64,000 nucleotides of DNA from Symsagittifera roscoffensis (GCF_963678635.1 NC_087063.1:79197617-79261616), one strand, 5' to 3'; shown: positions 12,334 through 26,007, numbered from the stretch's first letter. Translations and numbers: made by a program. Notes: a model not told the origin generated them from the letters alone.

Positions 12334-13314
12334 GCTTTTTTATGCCAAAAGAAAAATTCCACAGGTAACTTCAATTAGCACAGAACTCGGGAACAGTTGA
12401 GGCGGGTGCTTTAAACCTGTTGGGATCGCCGCTGCTTGGAGTGGTGAATCATATTAAATCTCTTTTAGCCGTAACTCGGACTCCAAAGAGCAACTTTCGA
12501 GAAAAGTTTGCAAGAGTCTTTATCAGATTTAATCATTATTATTTATTTGAACGCATGCTTGCATCACGTTTAATCTACTTACCCGGTTGGACTTTGCACT
12601 AACTGCAACAAAAAAATTCATTTTAAATGCTAGACGACAAAAGAAAAATCTAATAAAGCCAAATCTAACCCGTTGCAGTAATAAATACGACTGAAAGTAG
12701 CTCAGAATGTTCCAACCACGCTTAGTTTATTTTTGCATTGTAGTTTGATAAATATTTCTAAAAAGTCAACTTTTCAGTTACTTTTTTAGCTAGTGAGATG
12801 GGACTAAATTGATCAAGAATCAGCTACAGCAATCAATTGAAAATGCTAAAAACAACTTTTAGAAAATAGTAGAATAGTTAAATCGGAAACTGAAATTTGC
12901 AGATTTGATAATGGAATCCAAAACACGACTGCAAGGGTTTTTACATGTGCTCACACTAGGCTCCCTATGAGCTTTCTTTAATGCAGTCAAAATGGGAGGA
13001 AAAAAACACCACGCGCCACAAAAATGAACAAAAACAACTCTGTTGACAAAACACTCAAAACGAACGTATAGAACAAAGAGGCGAAAAGGCTATCAAACAT
13101 ACAAAAAAAGGTTAAAATATAGCGTTAGACTAGGCATTAAAAGTGGCATTACATTAAGATCATCAAAGTCTAAGCTACGCCGCCTTCCAGTGGTACGTCT
13201 GACTACTCTCATACCAGAATACAAATGCCGTCAGGTCAAAGCTCTCATAGTTCATGAAAGCCTTAGAATTCCCTGGGTTTTCAATTTTCTTTTGCTTGAG
13301 AGCAATTCAAATAT

Positions 13315-13336
13315 TTAGCGTGTCATGCACCTACGG
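13315..13336 (-). mobile_element. solo Helitron-like 3' terminus
   Basis: On the minus strand, a hairpin GCACC-GTA-GGTGC is followed by ATGACACG and CTAA. This matches the Helitron rule of a short hairpin shortly before a CTRR end, and it resembles the 3' ends at 24597 and 37493. The minisatellite seen in those elements does not follow on the right, so only the end is preserved. The base after CTAA is A, not the usual T. Confidence 0.45.
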
Positions 13337-14210
13337 TGCTTCGAATAGCTTATGGAACGTGAAAATTATTTACAGGTGAAAAATACGAAAAAAAAACTAT
13401 TAAATGAACGCAATCAAAGCAATAGATCGAGGAATTCAAAAACGCTTTAGATTTCAAAAATTGAACAATAAAATAGTTACAATTTAATTTTTTTTAAACT
13501 AGTCAATCTGCAAAACAACTGGGTTTCAGATCTCCGTAACTTTAACCCTAAAGGAACTCTAAGATGGCCAACAGTATACAACTGCACTTTTCATAGTAAA
13601 ACATAGCCAACAGACAGATGAAAAAGAGTCAATGAATGCAAACTTTCGAAATTTCAATAAAAAATAGATGCCCTTAAAGCTCTTTGAATTTCTAGAACAA
13701 TTTATGATTGACAATTTTTGATGAAACTAACACAATTTGAGAAACCTGGATCAATAGATAAATTTTTTTATTTCCCTCGAAAATCTGATCATTGAATTCC
13801 ATTTCAGAAAAAAGAAAATGAACTGAACTTAATACCACAAATATAGCAATGCAAGCTAGCAGACAGGAAAAAACAGGAGAGCCACTTATTCCAAAAAAAA
13901 TGGAAAAACCATAATTTAAAAAATTCAAAATGTTGCCTGGAATGATGTTCACTTTGGAGAAAACAAGTTCAGAAACATATTGGACGGCATTTTATAAAAA
14001 ATCAAAAACAATTATCAAGTGAAAAAATATTGTGGTAATGAAAACCTTTGAACTATAAGTTCTGTTTTGAGAGTTTGAACGTTTTGTGCGATCCTGAGGA
14101 AAGTACACAAATTAAAGTTCTCTTGATGGATCCAAAATTGGTGGATTAGAAAGCCGATAAAACATAATTCGAAATTATTTTGACCGAAAAAATTTAAAGC
14201 GAAAAAAAAA
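13337..14210. other. intergenic, repeat-derived
   Basis: No gene is supported. It includes a partial R4 repeat (about 13597-13810) and AT-rich sequence leading into the 2.45-kb array. Confidence 0.5.
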
Positions 14211-14312
14211 CAAGAAAAAATACGAAGTGACGGCTAGTAGAATTACAAATTACAGGAGTAAATGAAGACATAAGAGGCAACTACAATGAAAACTGCATAC
14301 TGCAAAAATCTA

Positions 14313-14491
14313 AGATGTGGCAACTAAGCCGACAAAACTTACCCAGACAAATAACAAGCCGGCATCTTTTAGAAACGGAATATTTCCCGTTTCAAAAAAA
14401 AACAACAGGTCCTGGTCAGATTCGAAACCAGCACATTTGCCGTCCGAGGCATATTCATTGCCTTCAGATTAAGTGTGCTGTAGACTCCCAG
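14313..14491 (-). repeat. tRNA-derived SINE-like element (unit 1; copies at +2450, +4901, +7354)
   Basis: On the minus strand TGGTTTCGAATCTGACC is a B-box-like sequence. It is followed by a body ending in GCTTAGTTGCCACATC, which is shared with copies at about 26590, 28868, 29437 and 31923. The A-box end is less clear. Target-site duplications were not resolved. Confidence 0.5.
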
Positions 14492-15622
14492 AAATTTGAA
14501 TTGATCATAAACCAATGTACCAAGTGATTCAATTGATTCAGTTAAACAGTTTTCTAACCCAAAAAAGTCTATATTACGGTTCCATAACGCTTGGAAATCG
14601 CAAGCATAAAAAATCAAAGTCAAACCACAAAAAAACTGTGCGTGAACAAGATTTGATGCAAAAAAAACGAAAACATATTATCGCGACGTATACAAGAGTC
14701 TGAACTACGTTCATCGACTCTAAATGAAACAATTTCATTTGCAAAATCATCAAAGTCACAAATGGAATTCATAATCTAGCGTAATTATTTTTAGAACTTA
14801 TCAGAATATTTTTTCACAATTTAATTCTAAGTTAAATGAAAAATTCTGAGATATCCAAAAAATCCAATTTTAGCAAAACTAAGATGGGCGGTCACATCTG
14901 CATCCGATGGTAGTAACTTGGCATCACTCCGCAAAAGTGTCGACAACTTCAAATTTTGAAAAGTATATCTAAGACGTCATATCTAAAAAAAAAACTGAAA
15001 AAAATTGAGCAGTTACAATTGGAGGCAAGATTTGCAGCCCCTGAAATTAACCTGGAGGCTCCCAACTTCAGTGTTGGGAATTTCAATTTTGTGAAATTTT
15101 TTTAACCTAAGTTTTATGGAAACTTCTCATAAAAACTATAGAAAAAACGTCATATCTCTAAAGCTAAAAGGATTTGAGAAGTCACAATTTGAGGAAGATT
15201 TAGATTTACTGAGCGTACCCTGACAGCACCCAAGTACAGAGTTGAGAATTTCAAGTTTTGTCAAGTTTTTATATAACTTCTTTGAAAGCTCTAGTTTAAA
15301 AAAATTATAAAAAACGTCATTTTCCGAAACCAAAAGGATTTGAGCAGTCACAATTGGAGGCACTATCTGCAACGCCTGAAAGTACTCTGACAGCATGTCA
15401 CACCATAAACTTGAGAATTTCAAGTTTGTCAAGTTTTTTTTTCTGAAAAATTTTGAAAAAATCAAAAGAGACGATAAATTTCAGTAACTAAAAAGATTTG
15501 ATCAGTCATATTTTGAGGCAAGATTTGATGATACATTGCAATGCTCAAAAATTTTTCGATTTTCCAGCTTGAATTCGGTGTTTATTTTACCAGGTTTGAA
15601 ATCAGCAACCCAATAGTGGGAT

Positions 15623-15884
15623 CAGGGTGACCACTTCGGCCGAGAAAAACAATTAGCTATAGCATCCTAGTTGCCTCACAAAAAACAAATTTGTACAAAT
15701 TTGAACAAATTTTATTGGATTACTCATGAATGCAACAGTAAAATGTTTAAAAAACTTAAAAATGTTTTAGAAAAAACTTTTAAAATGTTTAAAAAAAACA
15801 AAAAAGTGACTTTGAGTGACTTTCGATAAAAAAAGTGACCAAAAAGTGACAAGTCATTTAAAAAGTGACCAAGTGATCACCTTG
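15623..15884. mobile_element. hAT-type MITE (unit 1)
   Basis: 262 bp. The left end is CAGGGTGACCAC; the right end read inward is CAAGGTGATCAC, so these are 12-bp inverted termini with two mismatches. Flanks are AGTGGGAT (15615-15622) and AGTGAGAT (15885-15892), an eight-base target duplication with one mismatch, as expected for hAT. The interior has no transposase and is rich in GTGAC. The fourth array unit has the empty site at about 22370-22377. Confidence 0.8.
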
Positions 15885-16660
15885 AGTGAGATGTTGTCGG
15901 GCTCCCCCAGGATGGCAATTAAGCCTCCAAATATGGATAACCAAATCTTTTTAGTTTACGAGATACGACGATTCTTGTGTTTTTCTCAAAAACTTTCATT
16001 AAATTTAGATTTCAATAAAACCAGAAAAACTTAAAAGCTCAACCCAGTTATTGAGTGCTGTCAGCGTAATCTCGGGGGTTGCAAATCTTGCCCCAATTTA
16101 TGACTGTTCAAATCCTTTTAGTTTCCTGAGATATGACAATTTAAAAAAAACACAAAAATTGTCGTATCTTCTAAATTTAAAAAAAATTGGGCATTCATAT
16201 TTGGAGGCCCAATTCGCACGCAACTTCCGGGGTAACTCTGACAGAATCCCCTTCTTGGTTTGCAACTTGGTGAAACAAACACTGAGCGCAACCACTGAAC
16301 TCACTTAATTAAGCATTGCATTCATGATATAACCTTAAAGTGAAACTATTTCTTTCTTTAAAAATGCTGAAATAATACGCTCAAAAATTTAAATATGGCG
16401 AGATAGTGAAGCCCGCATTTAAATATATAAAAGATACGCACACGGAACCTATTTTGAAATCAGATGTGATTCTGTGATATAACATGAAATCGCTAGGCTC
16501 CCGATTTGATAACAAGTTTCGAAATAGGGGTGAACGGAATATATATAACCGCTACTCCGAGAATTTTAATTAGGGTTATTCTCATAGCACATTAATTATC
16601 TCCTAACGCTCATTTAATTATTGAAAAGGTGATTCAAAATTTTCGTGATTTTGATTCAAA

Positions 16661-19111
16661 CAAGAAAAAATACGAAGTGACGGCTACTAGAATTACAAAT
16701 TACAGGAGTAAATGAAGACATAAGAGGCAACTACAATGAAAACTGCATACTGCAAAAATCTAAGATGTGGCAACTAAGCCGACAAAACTTACCCAGACAA
16801 ATAACAAGCCGGCATCTTTTAGAAACGGAATATTTCCCGTTTCAAAAAAAAACAACAGGTCCTGGTCAGATTCGAAACCAGCACATTTGCCGTCCGAGGC
16901 ATATTCATTGCCTTCAGATTAAGTGTGCTGTAGACTCCCAGAAATTTGAATTGATCATAAACCAATGTACCAAGTGATTCAATTGATTCAGTTAAACAGT
17001 TTTCTAACCCAAAAAAGTCTATATTACGGTTCCATAACGCTTGGAAATCGCAAGCATAAAAAATCAAAGTCAAACCACAAAAAAACTGTGCGTGAACAAA
17101 TTTTGATGCAAAAAAAACGAAAACATATTATCGCGACGTATACAAGAGTCTGAACTACGTTCATCGACTCTAAATGAAACAATTTCATTTGCAAAATCAT
17201 CAAAGTCACAAATGGAATTCATAATCTAGCGTAATTATTTTTAGAACTTATCAGAATATTTTTTCACAATTTAATTCTAAGTTAAATGAAAAATTCTGAG
17301 ATATCCAAAAAATCCAATTTTAGCAAAACTAAGATGGGCGGTCACATCTGCATCCGATGGTAGTAACTTGGCATCACTCCGCAAAAGTGTCGACAACTTC
17401 AAATTTTGAAAAGTATATCTAAGACGTCATATCTAAAAAAAAAACTGAAAAAAATTGAGCAGTTACAATTGGAGGCAAGATTTGCAGCCCCTGAAATTAA
17501 CCTGGAGGCTCCCAACTTCAGTGTTGGGAATTTCAATTTTGTGAAATTTTTTTAACCTAAGTTTTATGGAAACTTCTCATAAAAACTATAGAAAAAACGT
17601 CATATCTCAAAAGCTAAAAGGATTTGAGAAGTCACAATTTGAGGAAGATTTAGATTTACTGAGCGTACCCTGACAGCACCCAAGTACAGAGTTGAGAATT
17701 TCAAGTTTTGTCAAGTTTTTATATAACTTCTTTGAAAGCTCTAGTTTAAAAAAATTATAAAAAACGTCATTTTCCGGAACCAAAAGGATTTGAGCAGTCA
17801 CAATTGGAGGCACTATCTGCAACGCCTGAAAGTACTCTGACAGCATGTCACACCATAAACTTGAGAATTTCAAGTATGTCAAGTTTTTTTTCTGAAAAAT
17901 TTTGAAAAAATCAAAAGAGACGATAAATTTCAGTAACTAAAAAGATTTGATCAGTCATATTTTGAGGCAAGATTTGATGATACATTGCAATGCTCAAAAA
18001 GTTTTCGATTTTCCAGCTTGAATTCGGTGTTTATTTTACCAGGTTTGAAATCAGCAACCCAATAGTGGGATCAGGGTGACCACTTCGGCCGAGAAAAACA
18101 ATTAGCTATAGCATCCTAGTTGCCTCACAAAAAACAAATTTGTACAAATTTGAACAAATTTTATTGGATTACTCATGAATGCAACAGTAAAATGTTTAAA
18201 AAACTTAAAAATGTTTTAGAAAAAACTTTTAAAATGTTTAAAAAAAAACAAAAAAGTGACTTTGAGTGACTTTCGATAAAAAAAGTGACCAAAAAGTGAC
18301 AAGTCATTTAAAAAGTGACCAAGTGATCACCTTGAGTGAGATGTTGTCGGGCTCCCCCAGGATGGCAATTAAGCCTCCAAATATGGATAACCAAATCTTT
18401 TTAGTTTACGAGATACGACGATTCTTGTGTTTTTCTCAAAAACTTTCATTAAATTTAGATTTCAATAAAACCAGAAAAACTTAAAAGCTCAACCCAGTTA
18501 TTGAGTGCTGTCAGCGTAATCTCGGGGGTTGCAAATCTTGCCCCAATTTATGACTGTTCAAATCCTTTTAGTTTCCTGAGATATGACAATTTAAAAAAAA
18601 ACACAAAAATTGTCGTATCTTCTAAATTTAAAAAAAATTGGGCATTCATATTTGGAGGCCCAATTCGCACGCAACTTCCGGGGTAACTCTGACAGAATCC
18701 CCTTCTTGGTTTGCAACTTGGTGAAACAAACACTGAGCGCAACCACTGAACTCACTTAATTAAGCATTGCATTCATGATATAACCTTAAAGTGAAACTAT
18801 TTCTTTCTTTAAAAATGCTGAAATAATACGCTCAAAAATTTAAATATGGCGAGATAGTGAAGCCCGCATTTAAATATATAAAAGATACGCACACGGAACC
18901 TATTTTGAAATCAGATGTGATTCTGTGATATAACATGAAATCGCTAGGCTCCCGATTTGATAACAAGTTTCGAAATAGGGGTGAACGGAATATATATAAC
19001 CGCTACTCCGAGAAATTTAATTAGGGTTATTCTCATAGCACATAAATTATCTCCTAACGCTCATTTAATTATTGAAAAGGTGATTCAAAATTTTCGTGAT
19101 TTTGATTCAAA
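16661..19111. repeat. 2.45-kb tandem array, unit 2
   Basis: 2,451 bp and nearly identical to unit 1; differences are scattered single bases and homopolymer lengths. It carries the same SINE, minisatellite block, MITE (18072-18334) and Helitron-like 5' end (18885, minus). Confidence 0.92.
18072..18334. mobile_element. hAT-type MITE (unit 2)
   Basis: Copy of the 15623-15884 element carried along by the array duplication; same termini and same flanking AGTGGGAT/AGTGAGAT. Confidence 0.8.
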
Positions 19112-21564
19112 CAAGAAAAAATACGAAGTGACGGCTAGTAGAATTACAAATTACAGGAGTAAATGAAGACATAAGAGGCAACTACAATGAAAACTGCATA
19201 CTGCAAAAATCTAAGATGTGGCAACTAAGCCGACAAAACTTACCCAGACAAATAACAAGCCGGCATCTTTTAGAAACGGAATATTTCCCGTTTCAAAAAA
19301 AAACAACAGGTCCTGGTCAGATTCGAAACCAGCACATTTGCCGTCCGAGGCATATTCATTGCCTTCAGATTAAGTGTGCTGTAGACTCCCAGAAATTTGA
19401 ATTGATCATAAACCAATGTACCAAGTGATTCAATTGATTCAGTTAAACAGTTTTCTAACCCAAAAAAGTCTATATTACGGTTCCATAACGCTTGGAAATC
19501 GCAAGCATAAAAAATCAAAGTCAAACCACAAAAAAACTGTGCGTGAACAAGATTTGATGCAAAAAAAACGAAAACATATTATCGCGACGTATACAAGAGT
19601 CTGAACTACGTTCATCGACTCTAAATGAAACAATTTCATTTGCAAAATCATCAAAGTCACAAATGGAATTCATAATCTAGCGTAATTATTTTTAGAACTT
19701 ATCAGAATATTTTTTCACAATTTAATTCTAAGTTAAATGAAAAATTCTGAGATATCCAAAAAATCCAATTTTAGCAAAACTAAGATGGGCGGTCACATCT
19801 GCATCCGATGGTAGTAACTTGGCATCACTCCGCAAAAGTGTCGACAACTTCAAATTTTGAAAAGTATATCTAAGACGTCATATCTAAAAAAAAAAACTGA
19901 AAAAAATTGAGCAGTTACAATTGGAGGCAAGATTTGCAGCCCCTGAAATTAACCTGGAGGCTCCCAACTTCAGTGTTGGGAATTTCAATTTTGTGAAATT
20001 TTTTTAACCTAAGTTTTATGGAAACTTCTCATAAAAACTATAGAAAAAACGTCATATCTCTAAAGCTAAAAGGATTTGAGAAGTCACAATTTGAGGAAGA
20101 TTTAGATTTACTGAGCGTACCCTGACAGCACCCAAGTACAGAGTTGAGAATTTCAAGTTTTGTCAAGTTTTTATATAACTTCTTTGAAAGCTCTAGTTTA
20201 AAAAAATTATAAAAAACGTCATTTTCCGAAACCAAAAGGATTTGAGCAGTCACAATTGGAGGCACTATCTGCAACGCCTGAAAGTACTCTGACAGCATGT
20301 CACACCATAAACTTGAGAATTTCAAGTTTGTCAAGTTTTTTTTTCTGAAAAATTTTGAAAAAATCAAAAGAGACGATAAATTTCAGTAACTAAAAAGATT
20401 TGATCAGTCATATTTTGAGGCAAGATTTGATGATACATTGCAATGCTCAAAAAGTTTTCGATTTTCCAGCTTGAATTCGGTGTTTATTTTACCAGGTTTG
20501 AAATCAGCAACCCAATAGTGGGATCAGGGTGACCACTTCGGCCGAGAAAAACAATTAGCTATAGCATCCTAGTTGCCTCACAAAAAACAAATTTGTACAA
20601 ATTTGAACAAATTTTATTGGATTACTCATGAATGCAACAGTAAAATGTTTAAAAAACTTAAAAATGTTTTAGAAAAAACTTTTAAAATGTTTAAAAAAAA
20701 CACAAAAAAGTGACTTTGAGTGACTTTCGATAAAAAAAGTGACCAAAAAGTGACAAGTCATTTAAAAAGTGACCAAGTGATCACCTTGAGTGAGATGTTG
20801 TCGGGCTCCCCCAGGATGGCAATTAAGCCTCCAAATATGGATAACCAAATCTTTTTAGTTTACGAGATACGACGATTCTTGTGTTTTTCTCGAAAACTTT
20901 CATTAAATTTAGATTTCAATAAAACCAGAAAAACTTAAAAGCTCAACCCAGTTATTGAGTGCTGTCAGCGTAATCTCGGGGGTTGCAAATCTTGCCCCAA
21001 TTTATGACTGTTCAAATCCTTTTAGTTTCCTGAGATATGACAATTTAAAAAAAACACAAAAATTGTCGTATCTTCTAAATTTAAAAAAAATTGGGCATTC
21101 ATATTTGGAGGCCCAATTCGCACGCAACTTCCGGGGTAACTCTGACAGAATCCCCTTCTTGGTTTGCAACTTGGTGAAACAAACACTGAGCGCAACCACT
21201 GAACTCACTTAATTAAGCATTGCATTCATGATATAACCTTAAAGTGAAACTTTTTCTTTCTTTAAAAATGCTGAAATAATACGCTCAAAAACTTAAATAT
21301 GGCGAGATAGTGAAGCCCGCATTTAAATATATAAAAGATACGCACACGGAACCTATTTTGAAATCAGATGTGATTCTGTGATATAACATGAAATCGCTAG
21401 GCTCCCGATTTGATAACAAGTTTCGAAATAGGGGTGAACGGAATATATATAACCGCTACTCCGAGAATTTTAATTAGGGTTATTCTCATAGCACATAAAT
21501 TATCTCCTAACGCTCATTTAATTATTGAAAAGGTGATTCAAAATTTTCGTGATTTTGATTCAAA
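19112..21564. repeat. 2.45-kb tandem array, unit 3
   Basis: 2,453 bp, nearly identical to units 1 and 2, with MITE at 20525-20788 and Helitron-like 5' end at 21338 (minus). Confidence 0.92.
20525..20788. mobile_element. hAT-type MITE (unit 3)
   Basis: Third array copy of the same MITE with the same termini and target duplication. Confidence 0.8.
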
Positions 21565-23114
21565 CAAGAAAAAATACGAAGTGACGGCTAGTAGAATTAC
21601 AAATTACAGGAGTAAATGAAGACATAAGAGGCAACTACAATGAAAACTGCATACTGCAAAAATCTAAGATGTGGCAACTAAGCCGACAAAACTTACCCAG
21701 ACAAATAACAAGCCGGCATCTTTTAGAAACGGAATATTTCCCGTTTCAAAAAAAAACAACAGGTCCTGGTCAGATTCGAAACCAGCACATTTGCCGTCCG
21801 AGGCATATTCATTGCCTTCAGATTAAGTGTGCTGTAGACTCCCAGAAATTTGAATTGATCATAAACCAATGTACCAAGTGATTCAATTGATTCAGTTAAA
21901 CAGTTTTCTAACCCAAAAAAGTCTATATTACGGTTCCATAACGCTTGGAAATCGCAAGCATAAAAAATCAAAGTCAAACCACAAAAAAACTGTGCGTGAA
22001 CAAATTTTGATGCAAAAAAACGAAAACATATTATCGCGACGTATACAAGAGTCTGAACTACGTTCATCGACTCTAAATGAAACAATTTCATTTGCAAAAT
22101 CATCAAAGTCACAAATGGAATTCATAATCTAGCGTAATTATTTTTAGAACTTATCAGAATATTTTTTCACAATTTAATTCTACGTTAAATGAAAAATTCT
22201 GAGATATCCAAAAAATCCAATTTTAGCAAAACTAAGATGGGCGGTCACATCTGCATCCGATGGTAGTAACTTGGCATCACTCCGCAAAAGTGTCGCAATG
22301 CTCAAAACGTTCGATTTTCCAGCTGGAGTTCGTGGTTTATTTCACCAAGTTTGAAAACAGCAACCCAATAGTGGGATATTGTCAGGTTTTCCCAGGAGTT
22401 GCCAATAGGGCCCTTAAAAATGGATATCCAAATCTTTTTAGTTTACAAGATATGATGATTCTTGTGATTTTCTCAAAAAGTAGATTTCAATAATACCAAA
22501 AAAAATTGAAATGCTCAACCCAGTAATTGAGTGCAGTCAGGGTAATCTCAGGGGTTGCATATCTTGCCCCAATATATAACTGCTCAAATCCTTTTAGCTT
22601 CTGAGAAAACACAAGAATTGTCGTATCTTGTAAACTAAAAAGATTTGGGCATTCATATTTGGAGGCCCAATTCGGACGTAACTTCTGAGGAAACTCTGAC
22701 AGAATCCCCTTCTTGGGTTGCTAATTTCAAACTTGGTGAAACAAACACTGAACGCAATCACTGAACTCACTTAATGAAGCATTGCATATACGATATAGCC
22801 TTAAAGTGAAAAAATTCTTTCTTTAAACATGCTAAAATAATACGTATAAAAATTTAAACATGGCGAAATAGTGAAGCCCGCATTTGAAAATATGAAAGAT
22901 ACGCACACGGAACCTATTTGAAATCAGATGTGATTCTGTTATATAACATGAAATCGCTAGGCTCCCGATTTGATAACAAGTTTCGAAATAGGGGTGAACG
23001 GAGTATATATAACCGCTACTCCGAGAATTTTAATTAGGGTTATTCTCATAGCACATAAATTATCTCCTAACGCTCATTTAATTATTGAAATGGTGATTCA
23101 AAATTTTCGTGATC
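21565..23114. repeat. 2.45-kb tandem array, unit 4 (short, diverged)
   Basis: The first ~730 bp match units 1-3 almost perfectly. At about 22294 the copy jumps over ~600 bp of minisatellite-derived sequence present in the others. From there it is visibly more diverged, and it lacks the MITE at the site 22370-22377. The Helitron-like 5' end is at 22899 (minus). The right boundary is where similarity stops after TTTTCGTGAT near 23110. Confidence 0.85.
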
Positions 23115-24596
23115 AAGTTGAAACGAAAAAAAAACTGACATCAGGAAACCTTGGCACCATAATTTTTATCAAACAAACACAAAACTCTATTGTACTCATA
23201 ATGACCTTATCCGGAAAAACATTTTAGCTGATTTGATTTAGGTTTCCGAATCTAGAAGGCCAAAAAAATTGCTGAATTTTAGTTAAGTCATCAAATCTTT
23301 ATCAGAAACCAGATATGCCGGAAAAATCATGTAGATTTAATACCTGAAAGTTTTAATACCTGAAATTTAATGCAGCTGATTCGTAAACCTCACGCTAAAT
23401 ATAAGCTACCATTTATTAATCTGAAGCTCGTTCAGTAGAACGAAGTGTCAGTAAATTATCAGATCAGTAAACCGAATTATGTAATAGGTACATTAATTGC
23501 GGAATCAAGGATTTTTAGGATTTCTAGAGCTACAATTGTAGAGCTAACTTCAAGTATTTCACTTAAAAATATTCGTTTTAGGACTTTGGGTAGAAAGAAG
23601 TTTTAAATAATCAGCAAAGCAACAACTGAAGCGAGTGACAATCACTCTTTTCCAGGAAGTGTAAAATATGCCCATATTTGGGTCTAATTAGGCTCAAAAG
23701 ACATAATAATGAGACTGCAACTAACTAATCCCATAAAAAATTTAAGAAAAATCAAATAAGCGTGAACGAAAAACTTTGATAATTTAAATTTGATATATTT
23801 TGAAATCAAACAAACTACGAGGCCAAAAAACTTAATGCTTGAACAAAATTATCAATCGTCCAGCCATAAGCAAACCAATTACTAGCAGAACCATATTTAA
23901 CACTTCCAGAAAACAACCAGATCATCTTCTAGGATTAGCTACGGTTTCAGAGGCCGAACTTCTCGAGCTGATATCGAAAACATGAGGTTGGAAAAGTGTA
24001 AAAGAAGAAGGAAACCTAGAAGTAATTGAAATTCTTCAGCTTTCACGTTGAAGCTCTAGAATTTCAAGAACTGTTTGTTCGACCCTTTTTTCTTAAAATT
24101 AATCCAGTTTAAGAAAACTGGATCAATGGGTAAAATTTTTATTCCGTAAGAAAAATGAAAATTAAAATCCTCACTGGAAACCAGAAATCTATCGCGTTTT
24201 TTGTGCCATTTCCGCTTTCGTAAATTGCGAGCTCAATTTCCCTACCTACAAGCAAAAAGAACTTGAATTGAACTCAAAACGTGAATTGAACTCGAAACTG
24301 CCTATATATCTGAGCGCATTCATAAATACATTAAAATAGTTGATAGTTATCAGTACTTTATTGAAGCAAAACTTTTTCTTCAAAAACAAAAAGCGCAGAT
24401 GTTAAAATGTCTTATTAAATGATTTTAATCCCATACGCGCGTGAAAAAATGGTCACTAAAATGAAACTGAATTACTTATCAAAAAAAAAAATCTGATGGT
24501 CTGCCCGCAGAAAAAAAAATTCAGCCGGAAAATATATTCAAACTTCTAGACGGAAAAAATATCCGAGAAAGCAAAAGGTACAATAGATAAATGAGA
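23115..24596. other. intergenic, AT-rich, repeat-derived
   Basis: No gene is supported. A diverged R4 repeat copy occupies about 24040-24360. The remainder shows nothing I recognise. Confidence 0.5.
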
Positions 24597-25680
24597 CTGG
24601 CGTGTAACGCACCTCCGGTGCTTGGAATTTTTAACAACTCATAAAAACCGCTAACAATGGAAATAAGACCTGCACCCTTTGAGTTACTCTGATAGCACCC
24701 TTTGAATTAAGAAACATGACATCTCAAAATGAATTAAGAAACATCACATCTCGGAAACTAAAAGCAAATGATCAGTCACATTAGGAAGCAAAATTTGCAA
24801 CTCCTGAAAAAAGTCTTACAGTAACCAACTACAGCGTTGGGAAGTTCAAATTAGAGAAACTTCAAGCTAAAGTTTTTTTTTTAATTTGTTTCGAAAAACC
24901 ATACATACGTCTTATCTGAGAAACTAGCAAGGTTTGGGCAGTCATATTTAGAGGCAAGATTCGCAATCCCTGAGATTACTCTCACAGCCTTCATCAACAG
25001 GGTTAGGTTAGGAATTTCAAATTTTGAAGAAAAAAAAGATTTTCTGGAAATTTTGAAACATCACAAAAAACTTCATTTTTGGAAAACTACAAAGATTTGA
25101 GCAGTCATACTTGCAGGCAAGATTCGCAACCCCTGAGAATACTCCGCTAGACCCCAAATTTATCACCGACAATTTCAAATAGAAAAAAAAACATTTAAAT
25201 TTCTGAAAACTTTTGAAAAATCAGGAAAAAAACGTCATATCTCGAAAACTACATAATTTGAGCAGTCATAATTGGAGGCAAGACTCGCAACCCTTGAGAG
25301 TACTCTGACACCCAACTACAGGGTTAGGAACTTTAAGTTTTCAAAATTTATTTGTAATTTGAGTTTTCGAAAAGGTTTTGAAAAAATTACAAAAATTGTG
25401 GTATCTTGTACTCTGAAAGGATTTGGGCATTCATGATTGGAGGCCAGACTCGCATCCCCTGGGTAAACCCTGACAGCATCCCACTATTGGACATCCTTTT
25501 TTGAACTCGGTGAAACAAAAACTGAATTCAAATAGGAAAATCGATAAAAATTCTAAACCATTGCAATATACGATATAGTTAACGTGAAAAAATTCTTTCG
25601 TTAAACATGCAAAAATAATATGTTGAAAAGGCTAAACATTGCGGGATAGTGAATCCAGCATTTAAATATATAATAATAGA
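24597..25680 (-). mobile_element. non-autonomous Helitron-like element with internal minisatellite
   Basis: 1,084 bp. On the minus strand it starts TCTATTATTATATATTTAAA, just after an A, and continues into GATTCACTATCC. It ends with hairpin GCACC-GGA-GGTGC, GTTACACG and CCAG before a T. An A/T host junction is the Helitron habit; CCAG departs from the CTRR rule by one base. The interior is several diverged ~165-bp monomers with ATCTCGAAAACTAC, AGCAGTCATA and TTGGAGGCAAGA motifs. There is no Rep/helicase ORF. Confidence 0.65.
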
Positions 25681-26007
25681 TATCTGCTATATTTTTTTGC
25701 GCATCTCATCGAAACAGATACGAGACAAATTAGCATTAGACACTCGAAAATTGTTCGATCAGTGAGCCTTCAATTTTTTTAAAATCTTCCAGCCGAATAA
25801 AAAAAAATGTGACATTTTCAAATCAAAAAGCACTCAAATATGACTGAAAAATACAATGAAATAAAACAGAGAAAAATTTAACATGGAACTTTCGGAAAGC
25901 TAAAAAGAAGCCGAACTTTCAAAAAAAGTGCTGCAGTAACTAAGCCGGCAAAAATAAGCAGAGACAACAATCTAAAATAGCCCAAATTTCCATTTTGCAA
26001 AAAAAAA

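Larger units (their letters stand above)
10333..13314. other. repeat-derived intergenic region upstream of AIMP1
   Basis: No gene is supported. It contains the hairpin repeat at 10573-10611, a CA microsatellite at 10984-11000, fragments of the SINE body (a GCCGA..AAGCC.. context near 11060 and 11435), a copy of the AAAGTCTAGTACC/TTGCAATACC repeat near 11665-11710, and the 75-bp tandem repeat at 12126-12333. The AIMP1 promoter should lie just right of 10332; I see no clear core-promoter element. Confidence 0.55.
14211..16660. repeat. 2.45-kb tandem array, unit 1
   Basis: The unit starts at CAAGAAAAAATACGAAGTGA and is 2,450 bp. In order: a SINE-like stretch (about 14313-14491), a minisatellite-derived block (about 14940-15600), a hAT-type MITE (15623-15884), more minisatellite-like sequence, a Helitron-like 5' end (16434 on the minus strand) and a conserved ~200-bp tail. 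Short open frames repeat in every unit at the same place. They overlap each other on both strands and show no motifs, so I do not call them genes. Confidence 0.92.

Noticed and set aside
13043-13318. 91-residue basic plus-strand ORF
   Set aside because: No ATG at its beginning, composition follows AT-rich DNA, no homology recognised; it also runs into the Helitron-like 3' end.
14315-22493. Recurring 60-129-residue ORFs on both strands of the 2.45-kb array
   Set aside because: They overlap a SINE and minisatellite, lie on both strands at the same place, and show no motifs or codon bias; identity between copies only reflects the array duplication.
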